Assembly: GCF_900250115.1 (NCBI RefSeq)
Contig: NZ_LT984804.1
Location: 248,001 to 312,000 of the forward strand
DNA: 64,000 nt
Origin: Cupriavidus taiwanensis
GTDB lineage: Bacteria; Pseudomonadota; Gammaproteobacteria; Burkholderiales; Burkholderiaceae
Direction of reading: 5' to 3'
The notes under the pieces: generated by a model
Databases searched by the model: none
What the model saw: the letters and a program-made list of their open reading frames with translations, nothing else
Told to the model about the DNA's origin: nothing
In this document: piece by piece, positions 18,562 through 27,907 of the stretch
Numbering within the stretch: the first letter of the stretch is position 1
Layout: each line of letters starts with the position of its first letter
Position numbers and translations under genes: made by a program

Positions 18562-19836
18562 ATGCTGTGGAAGAAAAGCCCTTCAGCCGTTCTGGCGACC
18601 CTGTTGACCATCCACCTGCTTGCGCACATCGATCGCAACATGTTGCTGGGATTCTCGCCCCAGATCATCAAGGACCTGGCGATCAACAACGCGCAATATG
18701 GCTTCCTGGTCGGCGCGGTGTGGGTGCTGAGCTTCGGTGGCATGGCGATGATCATGGGAACGCTTGCGGATCGCTTCAGCCGTACGCGGATCATCGCGGC
18801 CGGCGTGCTGATCTGGAGCGGCTGCACCTGGGCTTCCGGGCATGCACAGAGCTTCGAGCAAATGGCCATTGCACGCTTCTTCGTTGCTAGCGGCGAAGCG
18901 GCGCTCGTGCCAGCCGCGGTGAGCCTGCTTGCCGAGCTTTTCCCGGAGAAGCGGCGTGGCACGGCGATGGGCCTGTTCTTCATGGGCATTCCTCTCGGTA
19001 TCGGTTGCAGCTTCCTGCTGGCCGGCACGCTTGGTGCCACCCACGGCTGGCGCGACACCTTTTACATTCTGGGCATGATTGGCGTCGCCATCGCCGTACC
19101 GCTGGCATGGCTCAAGGAAGGTCGCGGCCAGGTCGCGCCTCAGGAACGTGGGGCCCCCGCCATGCAACAGGTCCGGGCCGTCCTCCAGCTGATCTGGGAG
19201 CACCGTGCACTTCGCTTCACCATCGTTGGCTTCGTGCTGACTCACGTCGCGTTCGCCAGCCTCTCCTTCATGCAACTGTGGTTGGTGAATGAGCGCGGCA
19301 TGGACGCCAACGGCATCGCCACCCGCATCGGTGCGCTGCAACTGGTATTCGGCACACTCGGCGCGGTGGCGGGTGGCGTGCTCAGTGACCGCGTGGCGCA
19401 CAGGTTCCGTGGCGGACACGCAAGCTTTATCGCGCTGCTAGTCGTCGTCAGCGCGCCGTTCGTTATCGCCTGTCGTCTCGCCCCAGCAGGCTCCGCCCTG
19501 TTCTATATCGGCATGTGCGTTGCGTTCTTCCTGCCGCTGGCAATTTATGGGCCGGCCAATGCGGCCATCGCAAGCATGACTCCGCAAAATATGCGTTCGA
19601 CGATCTCCGGCTTCACGATGCTGTGCATCAATGTCTTCGCGCTTGCGACTGGCACCGTGGTCGTTGGTGCTGCAACAGACTACCTCATCGCCAACGGCGT
19701 GACGGTGCCGCTGACACGGGTGCTGCTGACCACTGACGCGCTGGCCATCTCTTCGGCACTGTTCTTCGCACTGGCTGCGCGCGTGTCGTGCAAGCAGCCG
19801 GCTGTCAACTTGCCATTCCTGCAAACGACGAAGTAA
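18562..19836 (+). CDS. MFS transporter
   Basis: A 424-residue major facilitator superfamily protein with about twelve transmembrane helices. The loop after helix 2 reads GTLADRFSRTR, the family's inter-helix signature, and helix 4-5 contains GEAALVPAAVSL. HIDRN in helix 1 places a charged residue often used for organic-anion:proton symport. It lies between BKACE and an SDR gene, so it probably imports the acid metabolised by the cluster; the substrate cannot be read from the sequence. Confidence 0.88.
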   Translation: MLWKKSPSAVLATLLTIHLLAHIDRNMLLGFSPQIIKDLAINNAQYGFLVGAVWVLSFGGMAMIMGTLADRFSRTRIIAAGVLIWSGCTWASGHAQSFEQMAIARFFVASGEAALVPAAVSLLAELFPEKRRGTAMGLFFMGIPLGIGCSFLLAGTLGATHGWRDTFYILGMIGVAIAVPLAWLKEGRGQVAPQERGAPAMQQVRAVLQLIWEHRALRFTIVGFVLTHVAFASLSFMQLWLVNERGMDANGIATRIGALQLVFGTLGAVAGGVLSDRVAHRFRGGHASFIALLVVVSAPFVIACRLAPAGSALFYIGMCVAFFLPLAIYGPANAAIASMTPQNMRSTISGFTMLCINVFALATGTVVVGAATDYLIANGVTVPLTRVLLTTDALAISSALFFALAARVSCKQPAVNLPFLQTTK

Positions 19837-19842
19837 GGAATC

Positions 19843-20682
19843 ATGATGCAACACCAAAGACAACCTCTTGCAGGCCGTGTGGCCCTGGTTACCGGCGCCG
19901 GTCGGGGGATGGGCGGCGCTATCGCGCTTGACCTCGCCACGGCAGGCGCCCACCTCGTGATCTGTGATATCGACTTGCCTGCACTCGAGCAGACGCACGC
20001 GGCAGTGGAAGCTGCCGGTGCGCAATGTCTGTCGCTGCGCTGCGACGTGTCATCGCCTGTGGAGGTCGACAGCATGTTCGGCGCCATCGTCGAGCGATTC
20101 GGCACATTGCACATCCTGGTGAATAACGCTGCGCTGGTGCCCAACCGGCCGGTTGACACCGAGCGTCGCAACAAGCACTACGCCTATATCACTTCGCCGG
20201 TGCCGCGCCAGTCGCTGGGATTCACAAGCACCATGAGCGACGAGGAATGGCATCGCTACTGGGATGTCAATGTGCACGGCCTGTTCTATTGCACTCGCGC
20301 AGCGCTCAGACTGATGGAGGCGCAGCGTGACGGCAAGATCATCAACATTGCTTCGATCGCCGGCCTCTCGGCGATGAGCGCGCATAGCCCGCATTACGGT
20401 GCCACCAAAGGCGCTGTCATCGCCTTCACCAAGTCGGTCGCCGCCGAAGTGGCCGGCGCCAATATATTTGTCAATGCCATGGCGCCAGGTGGTGTGGCAA
20501 CTCCGGACTTCACGGAGTATTTCGAACGAGCTGGTGAGGAGAAGCGCAACCAGTTCTGGCAGATGGTCCCCGCCGGACGCCTTGGCACGATGCAGGAATA
20601 CGCATCGACGGTGACCTATCTGGCCGGCGACCATTACCTGGTAGGCCAGGTGGTCAGCCCTAATGGTGGCGTCGTGATCTGA
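19843..20682 (+). CDS. SDR-family oxidoreductase
   Basis: A short-chain dehydrogenase of 279 residues with the Rossmann motif TGAGRGMGG (17-25), VNNAAL, and the catalytic Y185-x-x-x-K189 in HYGATKG, preceded by the serine-containing NIASIAG. The insert at about 103-140 is longer than in simple SDRs. It follows the MFS gene by six bases and precedes the acyl-CoA ligase, so it probably oxidises or reduces a hydroxy/keto group of the imported compound. NAD(P) preference is not assigned. Confidence 0.88.
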   Translation: MMQHQRQPLAGRVALVTGAGRGMGGAIALDLATAGAHLVICDIDLPALEQTHAAVEAAGAQCLSLRCDVSSPVEVDSMFGAIVERFGTLHILVNNAALVPNRPVDTERRNKHYAYITSPVPRQSLGFTSTMSDEEWHRYWDVNVHGLFYCTRAALRLMEAQRDGKIINIASIAGLSAMSAHSPHYGATKGAVIAFTKSVAAEVAGANIFVNAMAPGGVATPDFTEYFERAGEEKRNQFWQMVPAGRLGTMQEYASTVTYLAGDHYLVGQVVSPNGGVVI

Positions 20683-20766
20683 CGAAGCGCACCAGATGCC
20701 GGAGCCGGTGGCAAGAGAATGCCACCGGCGTGCCTCCAATATCCACGCATACAGGTTTGTTGAGCT

Positions 20767-22413
20767 ATGAACGGTTTGATGATGCACAAGCAGATGTTGA
20801 TTTCCTCACTGATCATCCACGCCGATCGTCACCACGGCGATACGGAGATCGTGTCGCGGCGGGTGGAGGGCGATCTGCACCGCTATACCTTCCGCGACTG
20901 TCACCGTCGTGCGCGCCAGTTGGCCAATGCCCTCGCCAACCTCGACGTCAAGCCTTCCGACCGAGTGGGCACGCTGGCATGGAACGGCTATCGACATATG
21001 GAGTTGTACTACGGTGTTTCTGGCAGGGGCGCGGTGATGCACACCATCAACCCTCGCTTGCACGAGGACCAGGTCGTATACATTGCCGATCACGCCGAAG
21101 ACAAATACATCTTCTTCGATCTGACCTTCCTGCCGCTGGTCCAGGCAATCGCCGCGCGCTGCACGACGGTCAAGGCCTTTGTCGCCATGACGGACCGGGC
21201 GCACATGCCGGAGGATTGCGGCATTGCGAACCTGCTGTGTTATGAGGATCTGCTCGAGGATAGCTCGCCGGACTACGAATGGCCGAGCCTGGACGAGGAT
21301 AGTGCCAGCACCCTTTGCTACACGTCGGGAACAACCGGCAACCCGAAAGGCGTTCTGTACAGTCATCGCTCGACACTTCTGCATACTTTTGCAGCGGCGC
21401 TTCCCGATGCGCTGAATTGCTCGTCGCGCGACACGATTCTGCCCGTGGTGCCGATGTTCCATGTGAATGCCTGGGGCATACCGTATATCGCTTGCATGGT
21501 GGGCGCCAAATTGGTGTTTCCTGGTCCTGCTCTGGACGGTAAATCCCTTTACGAATTGTTTGAGGCTGAACAAGTCACCCTCTCCGCCGGAGTTCCGACG
21601 GTCTGGCAAGGCCTGCTAGGCTACGTCGAGCAGAATGGACTTGCGTTCTCGAACATGAAACGCACCGTGATTGGAGGTGCGGCTTGCTCGCCAAGCATGC
21701 TGCGCACGTTCCAGGAGGACCACGGCGTTCAAGTGCTGCATGCATGGGGGATGACGGAGCTGAGCCCGCTTGGTACGGTTGGCACGTTGAAGTCCAGGCA
21801 CTCGACAATGTCCGCCATCGACCGCCATGCAGTGCAATGCAAGCAGGGGCGTGCCGTGTTTGGTGTAGACATGAAGATCGTTGACCAGGACGGGGCGGAA
21901 CTGCCATGGAACGGCCAGACCTCAGGCGAGCTGCTGGTGCGCGGCCCGTGGGTGGTACGAAACTACTTTAGAAGTGAAGACGGGAACCCGCTGAGGATCG
22001 ACGGCGGAGCGCATGGCTGGTTCCCGACGGGAGATGTCGCCACCATCGATGCAGATGGATTCATGCAGATCACCGACAGAAGCAAGGACGTAATCAAGTC
22101 GGGAGGTGAATGGATCGGTTCCATTGAACTCGAAAACATCGCAATGGCGCATCCAGCGGTGTCGCAAGCGGCGTGCATTGGCGCGAAGCATGCCAAGTGG
22201 GATGAGCGTCCCTTGCTCATCGTTGTTCGAAAGCCGGAGGCGGATTTGACGGGTGAGCAGATGCGTATGTTCTACGAGGGCAAGGTTGCAAAGTGGTGGA
22301 TCCCGGACGACGTGGTCTTCGTCGATGCCGTCCCTTTGGGCGCGACTGGAAAGATCCTGAAAAACCGTCTGCGAGAGCAGTTCGGTGATCACTTGTTAGG
22401 CGGCGCTCATTGA
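20767..22413 (+). CDS. AMP-dependent fatty-acyl/carboxylate-CoA ligase
   Basis: This adenylate-forming enzyme activates a carboxylic acid to its CoA ester via an acyl-AMP. The 548-residue protein has the phosphate-binding loop [11 protein letters not shown] (about 185-195), [10 protein letters not shown], the ATP/hinge region [13 protein letters not shown] and [15 protein letters not shown], and the catalytic lysine in [10 protein letters not shown] near the end. It closes the BKACE/MFS/SDR cluster and probably supplies the CoA ester for it. It is full length. Its 3' end touches recombinase/IS remnants. Confidence 0.9.
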   Translation: MNGLMMHKQMLISSLIIHADRHHGDTEIVSRRVEGDLHRYTFRDCHRRARQLANALANLDVKPSDRVGTLAWNGYRHMELYYGVSGRGAVMHTINPRLHEDQVVYIADHAEDKYIFFDLTFLPLVQAIAARCTTVKAFVAMTDRAHMPEDCGIANLLCYEDLLEDSSPDYEWPSLDEDSASTLCYTSGTTGNPKGVLYSHRSTLLHTFAAALPDALNCSSRDTILPVVPMFHVNAWGIPYIACMVGAKLVFPGPALDGKSLYELFEAEQVTLSAGVPTVWQGLLGYVEQNGLAFSNMKRTVIGGAACSPSMLRTFQEDHGVQVLHAWGMTELSPLGTVGTLKSRHSTMSAIDRHAVQCKQGRAVFGVDMKIVDQDGAELPWNGQTSGELLVRGPWVVRNYFRSEDGNPLRIDGGAHGWFPTGDVATIDADGFMQITDRSKDVIKSGGEWIGSIELENIAMAHPAVSQAACIGAKHAKWDERPLLIVVRKPEADLTGEQMRMFYEGKVAKWWIPDDVVFVDAVPLGATGKILKNRLREQFGDHLLGGAH

Positions 22414-22439
22414 TCCAGCGATACAACTCCATGCTGATT

Positions 22440-22664
22440 TCCGAGTCGGGCTGCCACCTCGATGACCGGGTGCCCGCGCTCAATCACCCGACGCGCTGCT
22501 CGAAGTTTGCTATCAATCGCAAGATTGAACAGAGCCAAATCGCTGATGCTTGCTGCCACCTGCAGCCTCGTTCGAATAGCCCAGATTTCAGCAAGCTTCA
22601 ATGGTGGCTTTTGTCCGGTCAGCTTGCCTTTGTTCCAATGCACGCGGGAGGACAGGGAGCTCAT
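22440..22664 (-). pseudogene. Chimeric remnant: tyrosine-recombinase N-terminus joined to IS3-type transposase fragment
   Basis: On the minus strand, 22664 down to 22497 encodes the opening of the same recombinase family found at 22819-23444 (VHWNKGKLTGQKPPLKL, EIWAIRTRLQ, LALFNLAIDSKLRA). At that point the frame switches abruptly to RRVIERGHPVIEVAARLG (22493-22440), which resembles the helix-turn-helix of IS3-family OrfA transposases. Neither part is complete. The join suggests an IS inserted into, or recombined with, a duplicate recombinase and was later deleted. Confidence 0.6.
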
Positions 22665-22818
22665 TACGGGGTTCCATGACGATCTCCGTCCGGTTGGAGG
22701 AAGACCCAGCGTGCGCCTTTGCCAGCGGGCGGTGACCGACCCATTGCGGTCATTGATTCCAGTGTCTGTGAACGACTGAGTCTGGCCGGCAAGTGACCGC
22801 TCGCCGGCCGTGACGTCA

Positions 22819-23444
22819 TCAAACTTCAGTCTGCTCCGCCATCTCAAGGGCGTCGTCGACCTCGATGCCAAGATATCTGACAGTTCTCTCGATCTTAGTG
22901 TGTCCAAGCAGCAACTGTACTGCGCGCAGGTTCTTGGTGCGCCGGTAGATCAACGATGCCTTCGTTCGGCGCAACGTGTGTGTGCCATACGCCGAATCAT
23001 CGAGGCCGATCGAAGCGATCCATCGATGCACTAGGCGGGCGTACTGCCGCGTCGAAGATGGGCAGAGGCGTGAAGTCGGCTTGGGAAAAGGTGGTCAGAT
23101 GAACGGAGTCCTCGTATCCGAATCCAGGCCGCAACGCTCTCACGGGTCTGCTCGGTGATCTCAAACTGCACCGGTCGATGGGTTTTTTGCTGAGTGACTG
23201 TGGCTCGGGCGGCCACGTGACCGCCGTGGCATATGTCTTGGAACAGCAATCGAGTCAGATCGCAAGCTCGGAGCTTGCTGTCGATGGCCAAGTTGAACAG
23301 CGCAAGCTCGCGCGCATTCGACGACATTTGGAGTCTGGTGCGGATCGCCCAGATTTCCTTGAGCTTCAAGGGCGCCTTCTGGCCCGTATGCTTCCCTTTG
23401 TTCCAAGGAACGTGAGGCGCGGCGGGGGAGTTTCGCGTGTCCAT
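22819..23444 (-). pseudogene. Tyrosine recombinase/integrase, frameshifted
   Basis: Two minus-strand frames together encode one phage-integrase-type protein of about 208 residues. The 5' part starts at ATG 23444 (MDTRNSPAAPHVPWNKGK...) and reads to about 23057. The 3' part carries the catalytic region HTLRRTKASLIYRRTKNLRAVQLLLGHTKIERTVRYLG, with the H-x-x-R, H and Y expected in tyrosine recombinases. Around 23057 the sequence reads CATCTTCGACG where the continuing protein needs one more base, so a single-base deletion breaks the gene. A sequencing error is the alternative. A second truncated copy lies at 22440-22664. Confidence 0.7.
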
Positions 23445-23763
23445 GATGGTGAAGGGAGATTCAGTTTGCGCCTGCTGTAACGGTCGCTGTCCGACCCTCT
23501 TCTGCCGTTCGAGGTCGTAGGGAGCCAATGTCTGTTCCGCAAGGTACAACCGCCGCTCGCCCGGCCGAATTGGCGGGCCGGACACCAACCTGCATTCGCA
23601 GGACGCGTGGTCGCCGGGGCCAGATTTCTGGGAACGCACAAGATGCCATCGCAAATGCAGCGCGCTGCAGCGAAGCCCGTTGGGTCTCCCGAGGCAAACG
23701 GCCCAAAGCTAGTCTTGGCATACAAGCGGGAAGCACCCGGTCCCTCAAAGGCGCAAGCCGACA
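23445..23763. other. Gap between recombinase remnant and AraC pseudogene
   Basis: About 320 bases contain only overlapping frames without recognisable protein similarity. This is probably old mobile-element or intergenic DNA. No repeat ends were identified. Confidence 0.4.
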
Positions 23764-24766
23764 TCATTTCCGATGTTTGCTTCGCCATTCGCGTGGCGTC
23801 ATGGAGAAACGCGAGGTGAACCACACCGTAAACGCCCCCTGGTAGGCGTAGCCCAGCAGGGCGGCGACGCGTCCGATCGGATAGCGAGGGTTACTCATGT
23901 AGCGCACGGCAAGATCACGGCGCACTTCCTCGACCAGCGCGGTGAAGCTGGTGCCGGCTCGATTCGAGCCGGCGCTGCAGGGTCCGTACGCTTACCCGCA
24001 GGTGCCGGGCGACGCCTTCCACCGTTGCTTGCTCGAGCGGCAGGAGTAAATAGATCACCTTGCGCACTTCGAGCGCGGTCGAATCGATGCCGGTGGCGTT
24101 GAGGGGTGTGGCGAGGCTCTCTGCATAGCGGACCAGTTCCGGGTCAGCGCTCGGATTCGGGGAGTCGAGATCGGCGGTTGCACAAACGATGCCGTTGAAA
24201 TCGCTGCCGAAGATCACGGGGCAACCAAAGAAGCGCCTATGGAACGTTTGATCTTTCGGGGCCTGATGCGTGAAGTGGACGCTCCAGGGTTTCCAGTGTG
24301 CGCCAAGCAGGGTACTGAAGTGACGGGCGAGAACACCCACGGACAGCTCGATTGCCTGCCTCGTAGGCGTGCCCGGCTCGGTCATGACTTCTTCACGGAT
24401 CGTCACCGAATCACCGGTGGTTTCGACGTAGACGGCGAGCGCCTCGTTCAGCAGATGCCGGTATTGCGCGGCGGCCAGCAGCACCTCGCGCATCGTGCGC
24501 TTGTGGGCCAGCAGTACGTTGACGACTCCGACGCCGAGTTGCTGGCGCGTTTCTGCGATCTGCAGGCCAAGGGTGGGGCAGGACGCCTTCAGTGCCGTGA
24601 CTTCCAGCAACTGGCAGCCAGCGGTGGCCGGGATACGACCCTCGGGATTTGCCAACGCGGCTGCATCGAGCCTGACTTCTTGAATCAGCTCGAAGGGGTT
24701 GAGCCCCAGCCGCCGCGTGACGTCGAAGTAGCCGCCCACGGTGGACGACCGCACCATCAGTTCCAT
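23764..24766 (-). pseudogene. AraC-family regulator, frameshifted in the DNA-binding domain
   Basis: From ATG 24766 (MELMVRSSTVGGYFDVTRRL) the minus strand encodes an OruR-type ligand-binding domain like that of the regulator at 15611-16846. It then begins the helix-turn-helix region (VEGVARHLRVSVRTLQRRLESS). At about 23954-23957 an extra base in a CCGG run shifts the frame to an early stop at 23915. In the other frame the domain continues normally (GTSFTALVEEVRRDLAVRYM, PIGRVAALLGYAYQGAFTVW, then REWRSKHRK) to a TGA at 23764-23766. It diverges from BKACE copy 2, which it presumably once controlled. A sequencing error would restore an intact gene. Confidence 0.75.
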
Positions 24767-24998
24767 CGATTTTCCCCAATGCCGTACGACACCTGGCCCT
24801 GGCCGGTCGGGATTGCTCACGCTTTCCTTGGTGTTAACACGTACTGGCATGAAATCATAAAACGTTGGCGCGTAAGAGTAAAAGCGCACAGCGAAATTCG
24901 CGTACCTTGCGTCTCCGATGCTCCTGATCTTCGATGCGCCTTCGGCGCGAACCATCCTAGACGCAGGGGCAAACCGTCACTCAGATCTGGAGGAAGAG

Positions 24999-26057
24999 AT
25001 GCAATTTCTAGACGATTCGCTGCACCCTGAGAATCAGGACAAGGTGGTCATCACGGTGGCCCCGTACGGCCCCGAGTGGATGCCGGAGGACTTCCCAGAA
25101 GACATTCCGGTGACGATGGAGGAGCAGGTGCAAAAGGCGGTGGACTGCTACAACGCCGGCGCCACCGTGCTGCACTTGCACGTACGCGAACTCGACGGCA
25201 AGGGCTCCAAGCGCCTGTCCAAGTTCAACGAGCTGATCGCCGGCGTGCGCAAGGCCGTGCCCGACATGATCATCCAGGTCGGCGGCTCGATCTCCTTCGC
25301 GCCGGAAGATGACGGCCAGGCCGCCAAGTGGCTGTCGGACGACACCCGCCACATGCTGGCCGACCTCGACCCGAAGCCGGACCAGGTCACGGTGGCGATC
25401 AACACCACCCAGATGAACATCATGGAACTGCTGTACCCCGAATACCTCGAGGGTACGTCGCTGTCCCATCCGGCCTACGTCGAGGCCTATCGCGAGATGA
25501 CCGTGCCGGCCGGCCCGGGCTGGGTCGAAGAGCACCTGCGCCGCCTGAGCAACGCCGGCATCCAGCCGCACTTCCAGCTCACCGGCATCCACGCGATGGA
25601 AACGCTGGAGCGCATGGTTCGCGCCGGCAAGTACAAGGGTCCGCTGAACCTGACCTGGATCGGCATCGGCGGCGGCTTCGATGGTCCCAATCCGTTCAAC
25701 TTCGTCAACTTCGTGCACCGCGCTCCGGATGGCTGCACGCTGACCGCCGAGTCGCTGCTGAAGAACGTGCTGCCGTTCAACATGATGGCGATGGCCATGG
25801 GCCTGCATCCGCGCTGCGGCATTGAGGACACCATCATCGATCAGCACGGCAAGCGCATGACCTCGGTGCAGCAGATCGAGCAGTGCGTGCGCGTGGCCAA
25901 GGAACTGGGCCGCGAGATTGCCTCGGGCAAGGAAGCGCGCGATATCTACCGCATCGGCACCTGGTACGACAGCGCCGAAGAGACGCTGGCCGCCCACGGC
26001 ATGGCGCCCAACCGCCAGGCCGGGCAGAAGAACCTGCCGCTGCGCGCTGCAGCCTGA
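24999..26057 (+). CDS. Beta-keto acid cleavage enzyme (BKACE, DUF849), copy 2
   Basis: A 352-residue paralogue of the gene at 17424-18479, with the same chemistry (beta-keto acid plus acetyl-CoA to acetoacetate plus acyl-CoA). H59 and H61 in LHLHVRE, QVGGSISF and GIEDT are present. The ATG at 24999 follows GGAGGAAG, a strong ribosome site; an upstream in-frame ATG would add 27 unconserved residues. GC content is higher than in copy 1. It is followed four bases later by a DUF1289 gene and then a TauD-like dioxygenase. Confidence 0.9.
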   Translation: MQFLDDSLHPENQDKVVITVAPYGPEWMPEDFPEDIPVTMEEQVQKAVDCYNAGATVLHLHVRELDGKGSKRLSKFNELIAGVRKAVPDMIIQVGGSISFAPEDDGQAAKWLSDDTRHMLADLDPKPDQVTVAINTTQMNIMELLYPEYLEGTSLSHPAYVEAYREMTVPAGPGWVEEHLRRLSNAGIQPHFQLTGIHAMETLERMVRAGKYKGPLNLTWIGIGGGFDGPNPFNFVNFVHRAPDGCTLTAESLLKNVLPFNMMAMAMGLHPRCGIEDTIIDQHGKRMTSVQQIEQCVRVAKELGREIASGKEARDIYRIGTWYDSAEETLAAHGMAPNRQAGQKNLPLRAAA

Positions 26058-26060
26058 GTC

Positions 26061-26264
26061 ATGCCCATGCCCGCTGCCAATCCCTGCATCAACATCTGTC
26101 GCATGGACCCGGCGGGCAAGTACTGCCAGGGCTGCCGCAGAAGCTCGGTCGAGATCGGTCTTTGGGATCGCATGAGCGAAGCCCAGCGCATCGAGGTGCT
26201 GGCTGACTTGCCACTTCGCGCCCGCCGGGGCGCATCCCAGCAACCTGCGCCGGATCGCCCCTGA
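26061..26264 (+). CDS. DUF1289 domain protein
   Basis: A 67-residue cysteine-rich protein with the DUF1289 pattern: NPCINICRMDPAGKYCQGCRRS followed by EIGLWDRMSEAQR. Four cysteines in a C-x3-C-x8-C-x2-C arrangement suggest metal or iron-sulphur binding. It starts four bases after the BKACE stop, so it is co-transcribed. The function of this family is not known; here it accompanies catabolic genes. Confidence 0.85.
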   Translation: MPMPAANPCINICRMDPAGKYCQGCRRSSVEIGLWDRMSEAQRIEVLADLPLRARRGASQQPAPDRP

Positions 26265-26577
26265 CCTTCGCGCCGCACGCCGGGTGCTGCGCACTTATAA
26301 CCCATGCACCCAGCACTATGCCGTGATCCGAGCGACTTGGCATGAAATGCAAATTCAGTGAGGCGAACTGCAAAGTTGCTCCTTCCGGCAGTTACTACAC
26401 TTGCTCCGAGAATGGAGGGCGGGGGGGCGAACTGTCCGATCACATCGGCGCCGGCCGGATGAAGATCGAAGTCGAGATCAACCAGCACGGTGCGCTGGAA
26501 GATGCAATGCAGGCGCACAAAGACTTGGAAGCGCGCGAGATGACAAGCTCTTCCGTCATATAAGGAGACCGTTGTAA
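26265..26577. other. Gap containing a short copy of the TauD-gene 3' end
   Basis: No gene is supported here. Positions 26297-26327 match 27341-27371, inside the dioxygenase gene, at 29 of 31 bases by my count. The matched piece encodes the segment around the iron-binding histidine, which looks like the footprint of a deleted second dioxygenase copy. The ribosome-binding site of the next gene (AAGGAG at about 26563-26568) lies at the right end. Confidence 0.6.
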
Positions 26578-27435
26578 ATGAGAATCGAACAATTAACCTG
26601 CGCCATCGGCGCGGAACTGCTCGACGTGAGTCTGGGCGATGCGCTGCGCGACGACGGCCTGTTCAAGGAAATCTACGCCGCGCTCTTAAAGCACAAGGTG
26701 CTGTTCCTGCGCGACCAAGATCTGAACAAGCTCTCGCGCCGCGACCACATGGCGTTTGCCCAGCGCATGGGCGAACTGGAAACCCATCCCATGGCACCCA
26801 GCCACCCGGAAGCCCCCGGCCTGGTGCAGATCTACAAGTCCCCGGAAAATCCGCCCGACCGCTACGAGAATGCCTGGCACTGCGACAGCACCTTCCGCGA
26901 ACGCCCGCCCATGGGCGCGGTGCTGCGCTGCATCGAGTGCCCTCCGGTCGGTGGCGACACCATGTGGGCCAACATGGTACTGGCCTACGAAAAGTTGCCG
27001 GACGACGTCAAAAAGGAGATCGATGGCCTGATCGCCAACCATAGCTTCAATTCCACCTGGGCCGCTGCGTTGCCGCAGGAAAAGCGTCTGGCGATGAAGG
27101 CGCAATACCCAGATGCCGAGCACCCGGTGGTGCGCACCCATCCGGAAACCGGCGAGAAGGCCCTGTTCGTCAATGGCTTCGCGACCCACTTCGTGAACTA
27201 TCACACCAAGGAGCGTGTGCGTTATGGCCAGGACTACAGCAAGGGCGGCAGTGATTTATTGCAATACCTGATCAGCCAGGCCTACATCCCCGAGTACCAG
27301 GTGCGTTGGCGCTGGAAGCCGTACAGCGTCGCGATCTGGGATAACCGCTGCACCCAGCACTATGCCGTGATGGATTACCCGCCCTGCCACCGCAAGATGG
27401 AGCGCGCCACCATCATGGGCGACCGGCCCTTCTGA
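26578..27435 (+). CDS. TauD/TfdA-family Fe(II)/2-oxoglutarate dioxygenase
   Basis: These non-haem iron enzymes hydroxylate a substrate while decarboxylating 2-oxoglutarate; taurine, sulphonates, phenoxy acids and other carboxylates are known substrates. The 285-residue protein has the iron-binding H101-x-D103 (WHCDSTF), a distal histidine near residue 260 (DNRCTQHYAVMDY) and a C-terminal arginine (RKMERATI) for 2-oxoglutarate. The ATG at 26578 has AAGGAG upstream. It follows BKACE copy 2 and DUF1289, so it may generate or process the keto acid. The substrate is not assigned. Confidence 0.9.
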   Translation: MRIEQLTCAIGAELLDVSLGDALRDDGLFKEIYAALLKHKVLFLRDQDLNKLSRRDHMAFAQRMGELETHPMAPSHPEAPGLVQIYKSPENPPDRYENAWHCDSTFRERPPMGAVLRCIECPPVGGDTMWANMVLAYEKLPDDVKKEIDGLIANHSFNSTWAAALPQEKRLAMKAQYPDAEHPVVRTHPETGEKALFVNGFATHFVNYHTKERVRYGQDYSKGGSDLLQYLISQAYIPEYQVRWRWKPYSVAIWDNRCTQHYAVMDYPPCHRKMERATIMGDRPF

Positions 27436-27482
27436 TTCCGGCACGTGCCGCAACCGCCGGGAGAAGCCATGACCTGGGCTGC

Positions 27483-27842
27483 ATGGAAGCGGTGCTAACG
27501 CGCTCCATGGATGGGTTTAGCCGCTACGGGTCGACGGTCCACAAGCAGGTCTACCTCTACGGCAACCTCGACCCGAGCCCGACGGTGCTCCCGCGCAATT
27601 TTGGGATCGCATACGGCGTTGGCGGTTGGCTGCTAACGCCGTTCCTGCAGAAAATCGGCCCTGCCAGCGAGGCGAAGCTGCGCGAGCGTGTCGTCGCCGA
27701 ACTCAAGACGACGTTCGCCAGCCACTACACGAAGGAGGTGACGCTCGCCGAAGCGCTTCAGCTCGACGAGATCGCCGTCTACGCCAAGCGGGGGACCGGT
27801 GCGAAGTACTTGGTCAATCCGAACAAGGGCGTTGCATGCTAG
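27483..27842 (+). pseudogene. 3' fragment of a zinc-binding alcohol dehydrogenase/quinone oxidoreductase
   Basis: The 119 codons encode only what looks like the C-terminal part of an MDR-family dehydrogenase (VHKQVYLYGNLDPSPTVLPR, LLTPFLQKIG, EAKLRERVVAELKTTFASHY, EIAVYAKRGTGAKYLVNPNK). The nucleotide-binding and catalytic halves are absent upstream. The frame continues a few codons upstream of the ATG without a start or ribosome site of its own. A heptamer tandem repeat begins right after the stop. It is best read as a truncated remnant. Confidence 0.6.
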
Positions 27843-27844
27843 TT

Positions 27845-27907
27845 GGTGCCAGGTGCCAGGTGCCAGGTGCCAGGTGCCAGGTGCCAGGTGCCAGGTGCCA
27901 GGTGCCG
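27845..27907. repeat. Heptamer tandem repeat (GGTGCCA)n
   Basis: Eight perfect copies of GGTGCCA (27845-27900) are followed by one variant copy (GGTGCCG, 27901-27907). The repeat starts two bases after the stop of the truncated dehydrogenase. A 7-base unit is not a multiple of three, so copy-number change would shift any frame crossing it, although no expressed gene clearly crosses it here. Confidence 0.95.

Noticed and set aside
26342..26563. A 73-codon frame between DUF1289 and the dioxygenase
   Set aside because: There is no ribosome-binding site and no recognisable sequence, and it lies in a region that looks like deletion debris.
27845..27907. CRISPR-like array
   Set aside because: The units are 7 bases and contiguous with no spacers, so this is a simple tandem repeat.
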